A stretch of DNA of 64,000 nt from Streptomonospora sp. PA3. Its GTDB lineage: Bacteria > Actinomycetota > Actinomycetes > Streptosporangiales > Streptosporangiaceae. Position 1 is the first letter of the stretch, and each line of letters begins with the position of its first letter. A program made the translations under genes and the position numbers. Below the pieces are notes generated by a model that saw only the letters and a list, made by a program, of their open reading frames with translations, was not told the DNA's origin and made no database searches. Below, one piece after another: positions 50,585-59,328 of this stretch. The stretch is from contig NZ_VTZW01000010.1 in NCBI RefSeq assembly GCF_009728995.1, positions 344,516 through 408,515 on the forward strand. Reading direction: 5' to 3'.

Positions 50585-50843
50585 GGCCCGCACGATACGG
50601 CGGCGCCCGGGCGCCGCTCGGTCCGCCCCGCCGCGCGCCCGCCGGGTGTGCCCGAACCCGCGGGTGCCCGCGTCAGGCCCGCCGGCGGCGGGCAACGCGC
50701 GGTCGGCGCCGTGGTCTGCGTCCTCGGTGCGCGCCGGATGCCGTCGGGGCGGACCCGCCGTACCGCACCAGGCGGCCGCGCCCGGGCTCACCGCCGGGCT
50801 CTGCGCAAGGGGCGGCGGGACACGGGCGCGGCATGATGACCGC

Positions 50844-51452
50844 ATGAGCGAAGAAGCGGTGCCGTGGAGAGCTGGGGGACGCGGAAGGTCGGCAGACGCG
50901 GTCGAGCGGCCGGGCGGGCCGCACAAGGGCGGGGATGCGGTGGCGGAGGCGGGTCGCATCACCGTGCCCGTGCGGGTGCGCGACCTGAGCGAGGCCGACC
51001 TGGCCTACTGCGGGTGGTCGGGTGCTCCCCCGCATCTGGAGGCGGTTCGCGCGGCGCTTGAGCGCGCCCGCAGCGGCGACGTGGAGTACCTGGCCGTGTG
51101 CCCGCCTTCGGATCTACCCGTGGCCATCGGCGGCGTCGACTACGCACCCGATCCGGACGCCGGCACCCTGTGGCAGTTGGCCGTCCATCCCGCGCTGCGC
51201 TCGCTGGGCCTGGGCACGCGGCTCGTCGGCGCCGCCGAGCAGCGCATCCGCGCCCGGAACCGCGGCTGGGCGCGGTTGAGCGTGGAGCAGGACAACCACC
51301 GGGCCCGCGCGCTCTACGCCCGCCTGGGGTACACGCCGTGCGGTACCCGTCCCGAGTCGTGGGACGTCCAGGACGCGGACGGAAGCGTCCGCCGATACGA
51401 GACCGTGTGCACATTGATGCGCAAGGCGCTGGACGGGGCTCCCGCCGGGTGA
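50844..51452 (+). CDS. GNAT-family N-acetyltransferase
   Basis: A 202-residue protein. The acetyl-CoA-binding core is near residues 110-130 ([27 protein letters not shown], with the RxxGxG/A-type loop), and [17 protein letters not shown] is the standard last motif. The family part begins about residue 39 ([15 protein letters not shown]), so the 37 residues before it are an unsupported extension; a GTG near 50940 with upstream purines may be the true start. The acetyl acceptor is unknown. Confidence 0.82.
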   Translation: MSEEAVPWRAGGRGRSADAVERPGGPHKGGDAVAEAGRITVPVRVRDLSEADLAYCGWSGAPPHLEAVRAALERARSGDVEYLAVCPPSDLPVAIGGVDYAPDPDAGTLWQLAVHPALRSLGLGTRLVGAAEQRIRARNRGWARLSVEQDNHRARALYARLGYTPCGTRPESWDVQDADGSVRRYETVCTLMRKALDGAPAG

Positions 51453-51469
51453 CGGCCCGCCCCGGCGGC

Positions 51470-52177
51470 TCAGGCGGCGCCGCGCTTGCGGGCGCGGATC
51501 AGCACGATGCTGCCGCGGGTGTTGGGACTGCGGGCGTCGCCCAGCGCGATGAGGGGGACCAGCGGTGCGGCGGCGTTGAAGCCGACCCGGCCGCCGCGGG
51601 CCGAGACCGACAGGTAGGTGCGCTCGGCCAGCGGGCCGCGGAACTGGTAGCTGTGCTCCAGGACCTCCAGCCCTTGCGCATCCAGCAGGCAGGCGAGCGA
51701 CTCGTGGGTGTAGGTGCGCTTGACGTGGTAGCGGCGGCTGTGCGCGGCGAACAGGTGCGGCCACCGGTCGCGGCGGGACAGGCAGTCGGCCGACATCACC
51801 AGCTCGCCACCGGACTTGAGCACCCGCGCCATCTCGCCCAGCGCCGCGGGGCCGTCGTCGAAGTGCTCGATCGCGCAGATGGACAGCACCTTGTCCACCG
51901 AGGCGTCGCGCAGCGGCAGCCGCAGCGCGTCGCCTTCCACGAGCGCGGGCGCATGGCGCAGCTTCGCGCCGCGCAGCATCTTGCCGCGGGCCAGATCGAC
52001 GGAGACGGCGTCGGCTCCGCGCCGCCGGGCCTGGCCGGCCCAGTAGCCGTCGCCCCCGGCGACGTCCAGCACGCGTTTGCCGTGCAGGTCGGAGCCCAGC
52101 CACCGCAGCAGGGTGTTGGCCTCGCGGTAGCGGCAGACATGGACCTGGTGACCGGCGAAGGCGACGACGTCAGGCAT
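51470..52177 (-). CDS. Class I SAM-dependent methyltransferase
   Basis: A 235-residue methyltransferase with the glycine motif VLDVAGGDGYWAGQARRRG (about 37-55), an acidic second strand (DAVSVDLA), the VDKVLSICAIEHFDD post-motif and ARVLKSGGELVMS. This Methyltransf_11-type fold acts on small molecules, lipids or quinones; the acceptor is not evident. The ATG at 52177 is used; a GTG two codons upstream is equally possible. It is divergent from an alpha/beta-hydrolase-fold gene, with a strong hairpin between them. Confidence 0.85.
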   Translation of the reverse strand: MPDVVAFAGHQVHVCRYREANTLLRWLGSDLHGKRVLDVAGGDGYWAGQARRRGADAVSVDLARGKMLRGAKLRHAPALVEGDALRLPLRDASVDKVLSICAIEHFDDGPAALGEMARVLKSGGELVMSADCLSRRDRWPHLFAAHSRRYHVKRTYTHESLACLLDAQGLEVLEHSYQFRGPLAERTYLSVSARGGRVGFNAAAPLVPLIALGDARSPNTRGSIVLIRARKRGAA

Positions 52178-52222
52178 TCCCACGCGCCACAGCCTACGGG
52201 AAGGCGCCTGTGCACCGGTTCC

Positions 52223-52258
52223 GACCGCAGCGGGGCCGCCCGCGGCCCCGCTGCGGTC
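52223..52258. other. Perfect 16-bp hairpin in a divergent promoter region
   Basis: GACCGCAGCGGGGCCG pairs perfectly with CGGCCCCGCTGCGGTC over a 4-base loop. No gene ends here: the flanking genes diverge, so the hairpin lies in both leaders or promoters. Coordinates may be off by one base. Confidence 0.7.
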
Positions 52259-52360
52259 CGCACCGCATCAGCGATCTGTCAGGGCTCCGGCAGCGGCGGC
52301 ACCTAGCCTTCCGGGAAGTGCCGCCGGTGGCGGGCGGCGCCTGCGATCGGGGAGTGTGCG

Positions 52361-53293
52361 ATGGCGACGGCGACAGCGCCGCCCTGGGAGACCGTGGTCG
52401 AGGGCGGTCCACACGCCCCGGACCTGGCCGTTCGCGGCCGCGACGGCGCCGGTGCTCCCCTGGTCCTGGTGCACGGGCTGGGCGGCACCGTGGAGGAGTG
52501 GGAGCCGCTGGCCGACCGGCTCGCGCCGCGCCGCCCGGTCTACGCCTTCGACCTGCGCGGCCACGGCCGCTCCGCCGACGGCGCCTGGACCGTCGAGGGC
52601 CACATGGCCGACCTCGGCCGGGTGCTCGACCGGTTGGACCTGCGGGCACCGGTGGTGGCGGGTCACGGCTTCGGCGGCCTCGTGGCCACCCTCTTCGCCT
52701 CCCGGCACGGCGGCGCCTCGGCCGCCGTGGGCATCGACGCCTACGGATGGCCGCGACCGGGCGTGGTCGCCGAGCGGCTGGGGCTCGGGCCCGACGAAGC
52801 CGCGGCCAATGTGGGGGCCGCCCGCGCCTTCGTCCTGGACCAGTTCGCGGCGGCCTGCTCGCCGATGCCCGCCGAGGTCTTCGAGCGGCAGCTGGCGAGC
52901 TTCCGCGCCGGCGCCTTCGGCCTCCCCGGACCGGTGCTGGAGGCGATGGCGCTGCGGGCGGCGCTGCGCGACGACCGCCTGGTCTCGCTGCGCCCGGGTC
53001 CGCGCGCGGTTCGGGCGCTGTGCGCCGACCTCGACCGCTACGACACCGACGCGCCGGCCCGCGCCCTTCCCGTCCCGGCGCTGGCACTGGTCACCTGCCG
53101 CCCTCTGCCGCCGATCCCCGGCGCCCCCGCCCGCTTCAGCGCGATGCTCGCGGCCCAGGCCGCCCACGAACTCGCCGCACCCCGTCCCCGCCGCACCGTC
53201 CGGGCACTCGACGCCCCTCCCCCTGCCCACGTCACCCGCCCCGCGGCCGTGGCCGAGGCGATCGAGTCCTTCCTGGAGGGCATCGCCGGGTAA
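52361..53293 (+). CDS. Alpha/beta-hydrolase-fold protein lacking the nucleophile serine
   Basis: A 310-residue protein with the typical hydrolase start LVLVHGLGGTVEEWEPLADRL and FDLRGHGRSADG. At the nucleophile elbow it reads VVAGHGFGGLVA: residue 103 is Gly (codon GGC, 52667-52669) where Ser, Asp or Cys is required. The C-terminal His region (PPPAHVTRP, about H290) is present but weak. It may be a non-catalytic member with a binding or regulatory role, or a decaying enzyme. The ATG follows GGGGAG. The long Gly/Ala/Pro-rich C-terminal third is poorly conserved in appearance. Confidence 0.8.
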   Translation: MATATAPPWETVVEGGPHAPDLAVRGRDGAGAPLVLVHGLGGTVEEWEPLADRLAPRRPVYAFDLRGHGRSADGAWTVEGHMADLGRVLDRLDLRAPVVAGHGFGGLVATLFASRHGGASAAVGIDAYGWPRPGVVAERLGLGPDEAAANVGAARAFVLDQFAAACSPMPAEVFERQLASFRAGAFGLPGPVLEAMALRAALRDDRLVSLRPGPRAVRALCADLDRYDTDAPARALPVPALALVTCRPLPPIPGAPARFSAMLAAQAAHELAAPRPRRTVRALDAPPPAHVTRPAAVAEAIESFLEGIAG

Positions 53294-53483
53294 GCCCGCG
53301 GAGCACCGGCCGCGGCGGTCCGGTCCGCCCGGGGATCGTGCAGTTACCGCCGCGGCACGCCGGCGAGCGCGGCGGCGGCAGCAGGATCGGCGCCTTCAGG
53401 ACGTGCATGGAGGCCGGGAAGGGCTGGTCGGCCCAGGCCGTGTTCGGTGGGTCGCTGTCCTACTGCGCGGCCGCCGGGGTGGT

Positions 53484-53799
53484 GGCGGGTGACGGGTGGG
53501 CTTCGCGCTCTCGCTGCGTTCTCTGGGCCCCTGACAGGCACCATGGCGAAGCCGCCTGTCAGGGGCAGTCGGCAGGGGCCCGCCCCGGGCCCCCGCTGCG
53601 CGATGATGCGGAGCCTGCGGAGCCCGCGCAGTAGGGGAACTCCTTCCTCGGCCTTGCGAGAGCGGCACCGGGCCCCCGCTCGGCGATAATGGCCAAGCCC
53701 GCCAGGGCCCCCGCTCGGCGATAATGGCGAAGCCCGCCGAGTAGGGGCGCAGGGGAGGCCCTATCGCAACGCCCCGCACCAGGGCGGCGCTTCGCGCCA
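53484..53799. repeat. Second palindromic repeat locus, related to the 2755-3760 array
   Basis: This gene-free stretch contains several hairpins. CCCCTGACAGGC/GCCTGTCAGGGG (53528-53539/53554-53565) is perfect. Two homologous units, 53590-53602/53625-53637 and 53708-53720/53735-53747, have the form CCCCCGCT.../...AGTAGGGG, with matching base changes in both arms. A 34-base direct repeat (53670-53703 and 53705-53738) differs at one base. The 25 bases at 53484-53508 equal, with one mismatch, the reverse complement of 2960-2984, and GGCGCTTCGCGCCA at 53786-53799 recurs at 3000-3013. The remaining gap (53294-53483) shows no other feature. Confidence 0.8.
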
Positions 53800-53859
53800 T
53801 CGGGCGCGGGGCGCACACGAGTGCGCCGCTCGCTACGGACGAACCCACCAAACACGACC

Positions 53860-53865
53860 TAGGCT
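53860..53865 (+). promoter_or_regulatory. Putative -10 element of a leaderless promoter (flippase-like gene)
   Basis: TAGGCT is followed by 6 bases and the GTG at 53872, fitting transcription from the start codon. No -35 is evident. Confidence 0.45.
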
Positions 53866-53871
53866 GGCCGG

Positions 53872-54921
53872 GTGCTGAACCGCCTTCGTGCCAACCGGTG
53901 GGTGCGGCTGGCCATCGTGCTGGTCGTGCTGGCGTGCGCCGGTGCCGCGCTGTACAGCCGGTGGGGGGAGGCACGCGACGCGCTCGCGGCGCTGTCTCCC
54001 TGGGCCGTGGCCGGATCGGGGCTGGCCGCGCTGGCGGGGCTGGGCGCCCAGATGATGGCCTGGCGCGCGGTGCTGGCGGACCTGGGGTCGCGCCTGCCGG
54101 TCGGCACGGCAGCGCGGGTGATGTTCCTGGGCCAGCTCGGCAAGTACCTGCCGGGGTCGGTGTGGGCGTTCGTCGCCCAGGTGGAGCTGGCTCGCGACCA
54201 CGACGTGGCGCGGCAGCGGGGCATCGCCGCGACCGTACTCGCCGTGGCCGTGACGCTGACGGTGAACCTGGCGGTGGCCGCGGCCACGCTGCCTTTCGTC
54301 AGCGCCGATGCCGCGCGCCGGTGGTGGTGGGTGCTGGCGCTGGCTCCGGTGCTGCCGGCCCTGCTGCACCCGCGCGCGGTGACCGCGCTGATCCACACGG
54401 CCCAGCGGGTGGCGCGCCGCGTAGCGCCCGGCCCTGATCGGGGGAAGTGCGCGGAGAGCCGAGGGGATTCCGGCGGACCCGACGGCGGCGCCCGGGATCC
54501 GGGAAGCCCAGCGGGCCCCCGGCCGCTGCGGGACAATCCCGAGCTGGAGCGCGTCTCCGGACGCGGGATGGCCGGTGCGCTGGGCTGGTCGCTGGCGGCG
54601 TGGGTTCCGCTGTCGCTGCACGTGTGGGTGCTGGTGGCCGCCGCGGGCGCAGGCGGCGACGCCCGTGCGCTGCCGGCTGCCGCCGGAGCCTATGCGCTGG
54701 CCTGGACGCTGGGCGTGCTGGTGGTCTTCGCTCCCGCAGGGTTGGGCGTGCGCGAACTGGTGCTGGTGGTGGGCCTGGCTCCGGTCCTCGACCCCGGCTC
54801 CGCGCTGATCGTGGCCGCGCTGTCGCGGCTGCTGATGACCGCCGCGGACCTGCTGTGGGCCGGCGGCGCCCTGCTGGCCACCCGCTCGTCCGCGGCCGCG
54901 AAGGGGCACCCGGCGGGATGA
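53872..54921 (+). CDS. Flippase-like / lysylphosphatidylglycerol synthase TM-region protein
   Basis: A 349-residue membrane protein with seven or eight hydrophobic segments of the LPG_synthase_TM (UPF0104/AglD-like) type. Landmarks are VMFLGQLGKYLPGSVWAFVAQVELAR and APAGLGVRELVLVVGLAPVL. A polar insert of about 45 residues (near 185-230, Gly/Asp/Arg-rich) splits the domain on the cytoplasmic side. Related proteins move or modify membrane lipids, often glycolipids; no catalytic domain is attached here. The GTG start has no ribosome site but a TAGGCT six bases upstream. Confidence 0.82.
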   Translation: MLNRLRANRWVRLAIVLVVLACAGAALYSRWGEARDALAALSPWAVAGSGLAALAGLGAQMMAWRAVLADLGSRLPVGTAARVMFLGQLGKYLPGSVWAFVAQVELARDHDVARQRGIAATVLAVAVTLTVNLAVAAATLPFVSADAARRWWWVLALAPVLPALLHPRAVTALIHTAQRVARRVAPGPDRGKCAESRGDSGGPDGGARDPGSPAGPRPLRDNPELERVSGRGMAGALGWSLAAWVPLSLHVWVLVAAAGAGGDARALPAAAGAYALAWTLGVLVVFAPAGLGVRELVLVVGLAPVLDPGSALIVAALSRLLMTAADLLWAGGALLATRSSAAAKGHPAG

Positions 54922-55000
54922 CGGCGCACCGCGACCGCCGGCACGCCATCTCGGGCGGGCCCCGGTCCGCCTCCCGGCGCGATCAGCAAGCGGCGGAATC

Positions 55001-55006
55001 TAGACT
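55001..55006 (+). promoter_or_regulatory. Putative -10 element of a leaderless promoter (exonuclease gene)
   Basis: TAGACT is followed by 6 bases and the GTG at 55013, which predicts a message beginning at the start codon. Confidence 0.45.
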
Positions 55007-55012
55007 GGGGCC

Positions 55013-55594
55013 GTGGACTCCCCGCGACACCTGCTCAACGTCGTCGACGTCGAGGCCACCTGCTGGGAAGGCGAACCGCCGCCAGGCGAGACCAGCGAGA
55101 TCATCGAGATCGGGCTGACAGTGGTCGACCTCAGCGCCGGTGAACGTGTCGAGCGCCGCGGCATCCTGGTCCGTCCAGCGCGCTCATCCGTGAGCGCCTT
55201 CTGCACCGAACTGACCGGCCTGGCCCCCGAACAGGTGGAGCGCGGCGCCGGCTTCGCCGAGGCGTGCCGCCGACTCGCCGCCGAGCACGACGCGCGGCGG
55301 CGCCCCTGGGCGAGCTGGGGCGACTACGACCGCAAGCAGTTCGAGCGCCAGTGCCGCGCCACCGCTGTGCCTTATCCCTTCGGCCGGCGGCACACCAACG
55401 CCAAGGCCGTCTTCGCCCGGGCCCGCGGCCTGCGCACGCGGCCGGGCATGGATCGGGCGCTGGAGATCGCCGGGCTTCCGCTGGAAGGCCGCCACCACCG
55501 CGGCGCGGACGACGCCTGGAACATCGCGGCCCTGGTGCTGGCGCTGGTCCGCGAGGGAGCCTGGCCGCACGCCGGCTGCTCAGCCGAGCACTGA
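55013..55594 (+). CDS. KapD/ERI-1-like 3'-5' exonuclease
   Basis: A 193-residue DEDDh exonuclease. Exo I is LNVVDVEATCWEGEPPPGE (Asp12, Glu14). Exo II is WASWGDYDRKQFERQC with the third Asp. Exo III is GRHHRGADDAWNIAALVLAL with the His and final Asp. The short single-domain size and the CW after the Glu are typical of ERI-1/KapD-like RNA-trimming exonucleases. GTG start, apparently leaderless. All catalytic residues are intact, unlike the DEDDh protein at 30508-31473 where one is Glu. Confidence 0.88.
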   Translation: MDSPRHLLNVVDVEATCWEGEPPPGETSEIIEIGLTVVDLSAGERVERRGILVRPARSSVSAFCTELTGLAPEQVERGAGFAEACRRLAAEHDARRRPWASWGDYDRKQFERQCRATAVPYPFGRRHTNAKAVFARARGLRTRPGMDRALEIAGLPLEGRHHRGADDAWNIAALVLALVREGAWPHAGCSAEH

Positions 55595-55632
55595 GGCCGC
55601 GCTGCTCCGCTCGCCGGTACGCGCGTGGGCCG

Positions 55633-56337
55633 TCAGACCTCCGGCGGCGCCATGCTGCCGCCGTCCAGGTGCGCTGAGGCGTTCTCACCGCGGGGGGTCT
55701 CGCCGCTGCGCAGCGGCGGCACCCAGCCGGCCTCGGGGTCGTAGCGGCGCACGATCCGGCCGGGGACGCCGGCGACGACGCTGTGGTCGGGGTAGTCGCC
55801 GGGCCGCACGACCGAGCTGGCGGCCACCACGCAGTTGCGGCCCAGCCGCACTCCGGGCAGTACGACGGCGTTGGCGCCGATCCAGGTGCCGTCACCGATG
55901 CGCACGGGGTCGTCGGCGGGCCATTGGCGGCCCACCGGAACCTCGACGTCGGCGTAGACGTGGTTCTGGTCGGTGATGTAGACGTAGGGGCCGGTGAAGA
56001 CGTCGTCGCCCAGCTCGATGGAGCGGTGGGCGACCACGTGCGAGCCCCGCCCGATCGTGCAGCCGTCGCCGATGCGGATGACGGGCCCGGCCTCGCCCAG
56101 TTGCTGGCCGGGCACCATCCCCGCGGTGAGCGTGATGTCGGCGCCCACGAGAGTGTGCGCACCCAGGGCGATCCACGGTTCACCGAAGATCGTGGCGGGC
56201 GGGAAGGCGATCGAGGTACCCGGTCCGTAGGCGGCGAAGCGGCGCGCCGCCCGGGATCCGGAGCGGACGTCGGCGTGGCGCCGCGCCCAGGACCACAGCC
56301 CGCGCAGCATCCAGGACACCAGTCGTGACACCCGCAT
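55633..56337 (-). CDS. Hexapeptide-repeat (left-handed beta-helix) acyltransferase
   Basis: A 234-residue protein whose central part is a run of hexapeptide repeats ([LIV]-G-x-x-x-x), e.g. IALGAHTLVGADITLTAG, VIRIGDGCTIGRGSHVVA and VRIGDGTWIGANAVVLPGVRLG. This is the trimeric acetyl/acyltransferase fold seen in maltose, serine and xenobiotic acetyltransferases. YITDQNHVYADVEVP carries the likely catalytic His. The substrate is unknown; cell-surface sugars are common for the group. ATG 56337 is used; a GTG two codons upstream is an alternative. Confidence 0.88.
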   Translation of the reverse strand: MRVSRLVSWMLRGLWSWARRHADVRSGSRAARRFAAYGPGTSIAFPPATIFGEPWIALGAHTLVGADITLTAGMVPGQQLGEAGPVIRIGDGCTIGRGSHVVAHRSIELGDDVFTGPYVYITDQNHVYADVEVPVGRQWPADDPVRIGDGTWIGANAVVLPGVRLGRNCVVAASSVVRPGDYPDHSVVAGVPGRIVRRYDPEAGWVPPLRSGETPRGENASAHLDGGSMAPPEV

Positions 56338-56451
56338 CCCCACATCTACTGATCGGTAACGAAGCGGTGTCCCAATTTATCCACTGCCCTCGGACCGGAG
56401 AAACGCGCGCCCCGGCCGACCGCCGCCCGCCGCGCCCGCTGCTCCTGCGGG

Positions 56452-57819
56452 TCAGCCCGAGAGGTGCTTGAGCACGTCCTGGCGGGTCAGCACCCCCGAG
56501 GGCTTGCCGTCCATCAGCACCACCACCGCACCGGCCTGCTGCAGCAGCTCGACGCACCGGCTGACCGGCTCTCCCGAACCGACCACCGGCAGCGCCCGGC
56601 TCATGTGCCGCTCGACGGGCTCGTCCTGGTCGGCCCTGCGGCTGAACAGCGCGTCGAGCACGTCCCGCTCGGCGATGGCGCCCACGACCTCGGCGGCCAT
56701 GACCGGCGGCTCCTCCTTCATCACCGGAAGCTGGGAGACCCCGTACTCCCGCATGATCGAGATGGCCGTGCCCACGGTCTCGTGCGGGTGGATGTGTACG
56801 AACTCCGGCAGGTCGCGGCCCTTGGCCGCCAGCACGTCGCCCGCGGTGGGCTCCTCGGTCTCCTCGGCGAGGAAGCCGAAGTCGGCCATCCACTCGTCGT
56901 TGAAGATCTTGCCGAGATAGCCGCGGCCGCCGTCGGGCAGCAGGACCACGATGACGTCGTCGGGGCCGGCCCGCTCGGCCACACGCAGCGCCGCCACCAC
57001 AGCCAGCCCGCAGGAGCCGCCGACCAGCAGGGTCTCGTCGCGGGCCAGGCGGCGGGTCATCAGGAAGGACTCCTTGTCGCTCACCGCGATGACCTCGTCG
57101 CAGACCGAGGGGTCGTAGGTCTCGGGCCAGATGTCCTCGCCCACGCCCTCGACCAGATAGGGGCGCCCGCTGCCGCCGGAGTAGACCGAGCCCTCCGGGT
57201 CGGCGCCGATGACCTCGACCCGCCCGCCCGAGACCTCCTTGAGGTAGCGCCCGGCCCCGGTGATGGTGCCGCCGGTGCCGATGCCGGCGACGAAGTGGGT
57301 GATGCGGCCCTCGGTCTGCTCCCAGATCTCCGGGCCGGTGCTGCGGTAGTGGGACTCGGGGTTGGCCCGGTTGGCGTACTGGTTGGGCTTCCAGGCGCCG
57401 GGGATGGTCTGGGCCATGCGGTCGGAGACCGAGTAGTAGGAGTCGGGGTGGTCGGGGGCCACCGTGGTCGGGCAGACCACGACCTCCGCCCCGTAGGCGC
57501 GCAGCACCGCCAGCTTGTCGTTGCCCACCTTGTCGGGGCACACGAACACGCAGCGGTACCCCTTCTCCGCGGCGACGATGGCCAGCCCCACTCCGGTGTT
57601 GCCCGAGGTGGGCTCGACGATGGTGCCGCCCGGGCGCAGCGCGCCGCTCTTCTCCGCCTCCTCGACCATGCGCAGGGCGATGCGGTCCTTGACCGATCCG
57701 CCCGGGTTGAAGTACTCGACCTTGGCCAGGACCGTCGGCGCGACCGCGCTGGTCACCTTGTTCAACCGCAGCAGGGGGGTGTCCCCGACGAGGTCGATCA
57801 GTGTGTTGTGCACCCGCAT
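56452..57819 (-). CDS. cbs: Cystathionine beta-synthase
   Basis: A 455-residue PLP enzyme that condenses serine and homocysteine to cystathionine. The fold-type II domain has NPGGSVKDR with the PLP Lys44, EPTSGNTGVGLAIVAAEKGY and GIGTGGTITGAGRYLKE. The C-terminal third carries two CBS (Bateman) motifs (HPHETVGTAISIMREYGVSQ and SRCVELLQQAGAVVVLMDG) that bind adenosyl ligands. GAGAGGGG lies 8 bases before the ATG. A cbs gene next to an SGNH esterase and a thiolase gene recurs in actinobacteria (cbs, Rv1075c and fadA3 in Mycobacterium tuberculosis). Confidence 0.95.
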   Translation of the reverse strand: MRVHNTLIDLVGDTPLLRLNKVTSAVAPTVLAKVEYFNPGGSVKDRIALRMVEEAEKSGALRPGGTIVEPTSGNTGVGLAIVAAEKGYRCVFVCPDKVGNDKLAVLRAYGAEVVVCPTTVAPDHPDSYYSVSDRMAQTIPGAWKPNQYANRANPESHYRSTGPEIWEQTEGRITHFVAGIGTGGTITGAGRYLKEVSGGRVEVIGADPEGSVYSGGSGRPYLVEGVGEDIWPETYDPSVCDEVIAVSDKESFLMTRRLARDETLLVGGSCGLAVVAALRVAERAGPDDVIVVLLPDGGRGYLGKIFNDEWMADFGFLAEETEEPTAGDVLAAKGRDLPEFVHIHPHETVGTAISIMREYGVSQLPVMKEEPPVMAAEVVGAIAERDVLDALFSRRADQDEPVERHMSRALPVVGSGEPVSRCVELLQQAGAVVVLMDGKPSGVLTRQDVLKHLSG

Positions 57820-58213
57820 TGCCGAGCCCCTCTCACGTGCAGCGCCTTCACCCGGCCGCGTGCCCGATCGGGGCGCGTCGGCCGCTGCCCCGACTGTAAC
57901 GGGCCGCGCCGCCGCGCGCCCCGGCCGACCAGGCGAATCGGTCCCGCCCGCGCCGGCCGCCGCGGGGCTTTCCCGCTACCCGGCTGAAGGGGCGGTGACA
58001 CGCCGGAAGCGGGGCGCGGCACGGGATGTGAACGGTTCCGGCAGCGGGAACACCGGTTCCAGGAGCGGTCGTTTCCTCAGCGGGCGGACGCCGCGGACGC
58101 CCGCCCGCCGCAGGGGGCGCACGCCCGCTGCGGTGCTCGGCGACCCGCACCGCCGGTGCGGGCATCCGCCGGGCGGGCCGCGACAACCGAACGCGCGACG
58201 CGAGGAGGCGGAC
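57820..58213. other. Divergent region between cbs and SGNH esterase gene
   Basis: The 394 bases are very GC-rich and hold no credible gene. Short repeats of GGTTCC occur at about 58033-58063. The ribosome sites GAGAGGGG (cbs) and CGAGGAGG (esterase) are clear. No firm promoter hexamers or operators could be assigned. Confidence 0.55.
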
Positions 58214-59311
58214 ATGGTGCTGCGCGCCGCACGCGCCAGGCGTATCGCCACGGCCACGGCCTTCGGCGGAGGCGGGCTGACCCTGCTGGGCGCCACCACC
58301 GTCGGACTGCTGTACCTGCAGGCGCGCCTGGCGGTGAAGGCCGTGGGCTTCACCGACTGGAAGGCGCCCAAGGTCAACGGCGTCTACGGACGCGGCGAGG
58401 GCGAGCCGCTGACCTTCGCGATGATGGGCGACTCCACCGCGGTCGGCTTCGCCGTCGCCGAAGCCGCGCAGACCCCCGGCAGCATGCTGGCCTCCGGTAT
58501 CGCGGCTGTGGCCGAGCGGCCCGTGCGGCTGCGCCGCGTGGCCAGGATCGGCGCCACCTCCGCCGAGCTGCCCGCGCAGCTGGAGAAGCTGCGCGGCCGC
58601 CCGCCCCACCTCGCGGTGATCTTCATCGGCGCCAACGACGTCATCCACCGCCTGCGGCCGGCCGACTCGGTGGGCCACCTCCGCGAGGTCGTACGCGAAC
58701 TCGTCGCCGCTGGCACGGCGGTGGTGGTCGGCACCTGCCCGGACCTGGGCACCGTCCAGCCGATCGGCCAGCCGCTGCGCTCGATCGCCCGCCGTGCCTC
58801 GCGCCAGCTGGCCGCCGCCCAGACGATCGCGGTCGTGGAGGAGGGCGGCAGGACGGTGTCGCTGGGCAACCTCCTGGCCGCCGACTTTCTGGCTCGTCCA
58901 GAGGAGCTTTTCGGGCCCGACCGCTTTCATCCGTCGGCGGAGGGATACGCCTACGCCTCGGCCGCCGTGCTCCCTTCGGCGTGCGCGGCCCTGGGCCTGA
59001 TGCCCGAACCGGCCGAGCAGCCCGGTGCGGAGCTCGCCGAGGGCGCGCTGCCGGTGCACCGGGCCGCCGCCGCGGCCGCCGAGGAGGGCGGCAGCGAGGT
59101 CAGCCGCGCCGGCGGCGAGCGGGGACCGCGGGGACGCTGGTCGGCGTTCATCCGGCGGCCGTGGCGGCCCGGCTCCGAGGAGCGCGGCGGCGCGGATTCC
59201 GCGGCCGCGGAGCAGGCGGACGAAGGTAGCGCAGCCGCGCCGGCGGGTAGCGGTCAGGACCCGCCCGGCAATCCGGCCCCGGAGATGAGCGAAGGCTCCG
59301 CGACAGGTTAA
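58214..59311 (+). CDS. Membrane-anchored SGNH/GDSL-type esterase
   Basis: A 365-residue protein. An N-terminal hydrophobic helix (about 13-36) acts as anchor or signal. The SGNH hydrolase domain (about 58-265) has block I MMGDSTAVG (nucleophile Ser), Gly and Asn in FIGANDVIH, and the Asp-His pair in GPDRFHPSAEGY. The last 100 residues are a disordered Ala/Glu/Gly-rich tail. It probably deacylates an envelope lipid or glycan at the cell surface. ATG 58214 follows CGAGGAGG. It is the counterpart of the exported protein next to fadA3 and cbs in mycobacteria. Confidence 0.87.
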   Translation: MVLRAARARRIATATAFGGGGLTLLGATTVGLLYLQARLAVKAVGFTDWKAPKVNGVYGRGEGEPLTFAMMGDSTAVGFAVAEAAQTPGSMLASGIAAVAERPVRLRRVARIGATSAELPAQLEKLRGRPPHLAVIFIGANDVIHRLRPADSVGHLREVVRELVAAGTAVVVGTCPDLGTVQPIGQPLRSIARRASRQLAAAQTIAVVEEGGRTVSLGNLLAADFLARPEELFGPDRFHPSAEGYAYASAAVLPSACAALGLMPEPAEQPGAELAEGALPVHRAAAAAAEEGGSEVSRAGGERGPRGRWSAFIRRPWRPGSEERGGADSAAAEQADEGSAAAPAGSGQDPPGNPAPEMSEGSATG

Positions 59312-59328
59312 CGTCGGGTATCACAGCG

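Noticed and set aside
47072-50836. 1254-codon plus-strand open frame opposite the sigma factor and fbiC
   Set aside because: FbiC motifs on the minus strand are unambiguous; the opposite frame has no recognisable domain.
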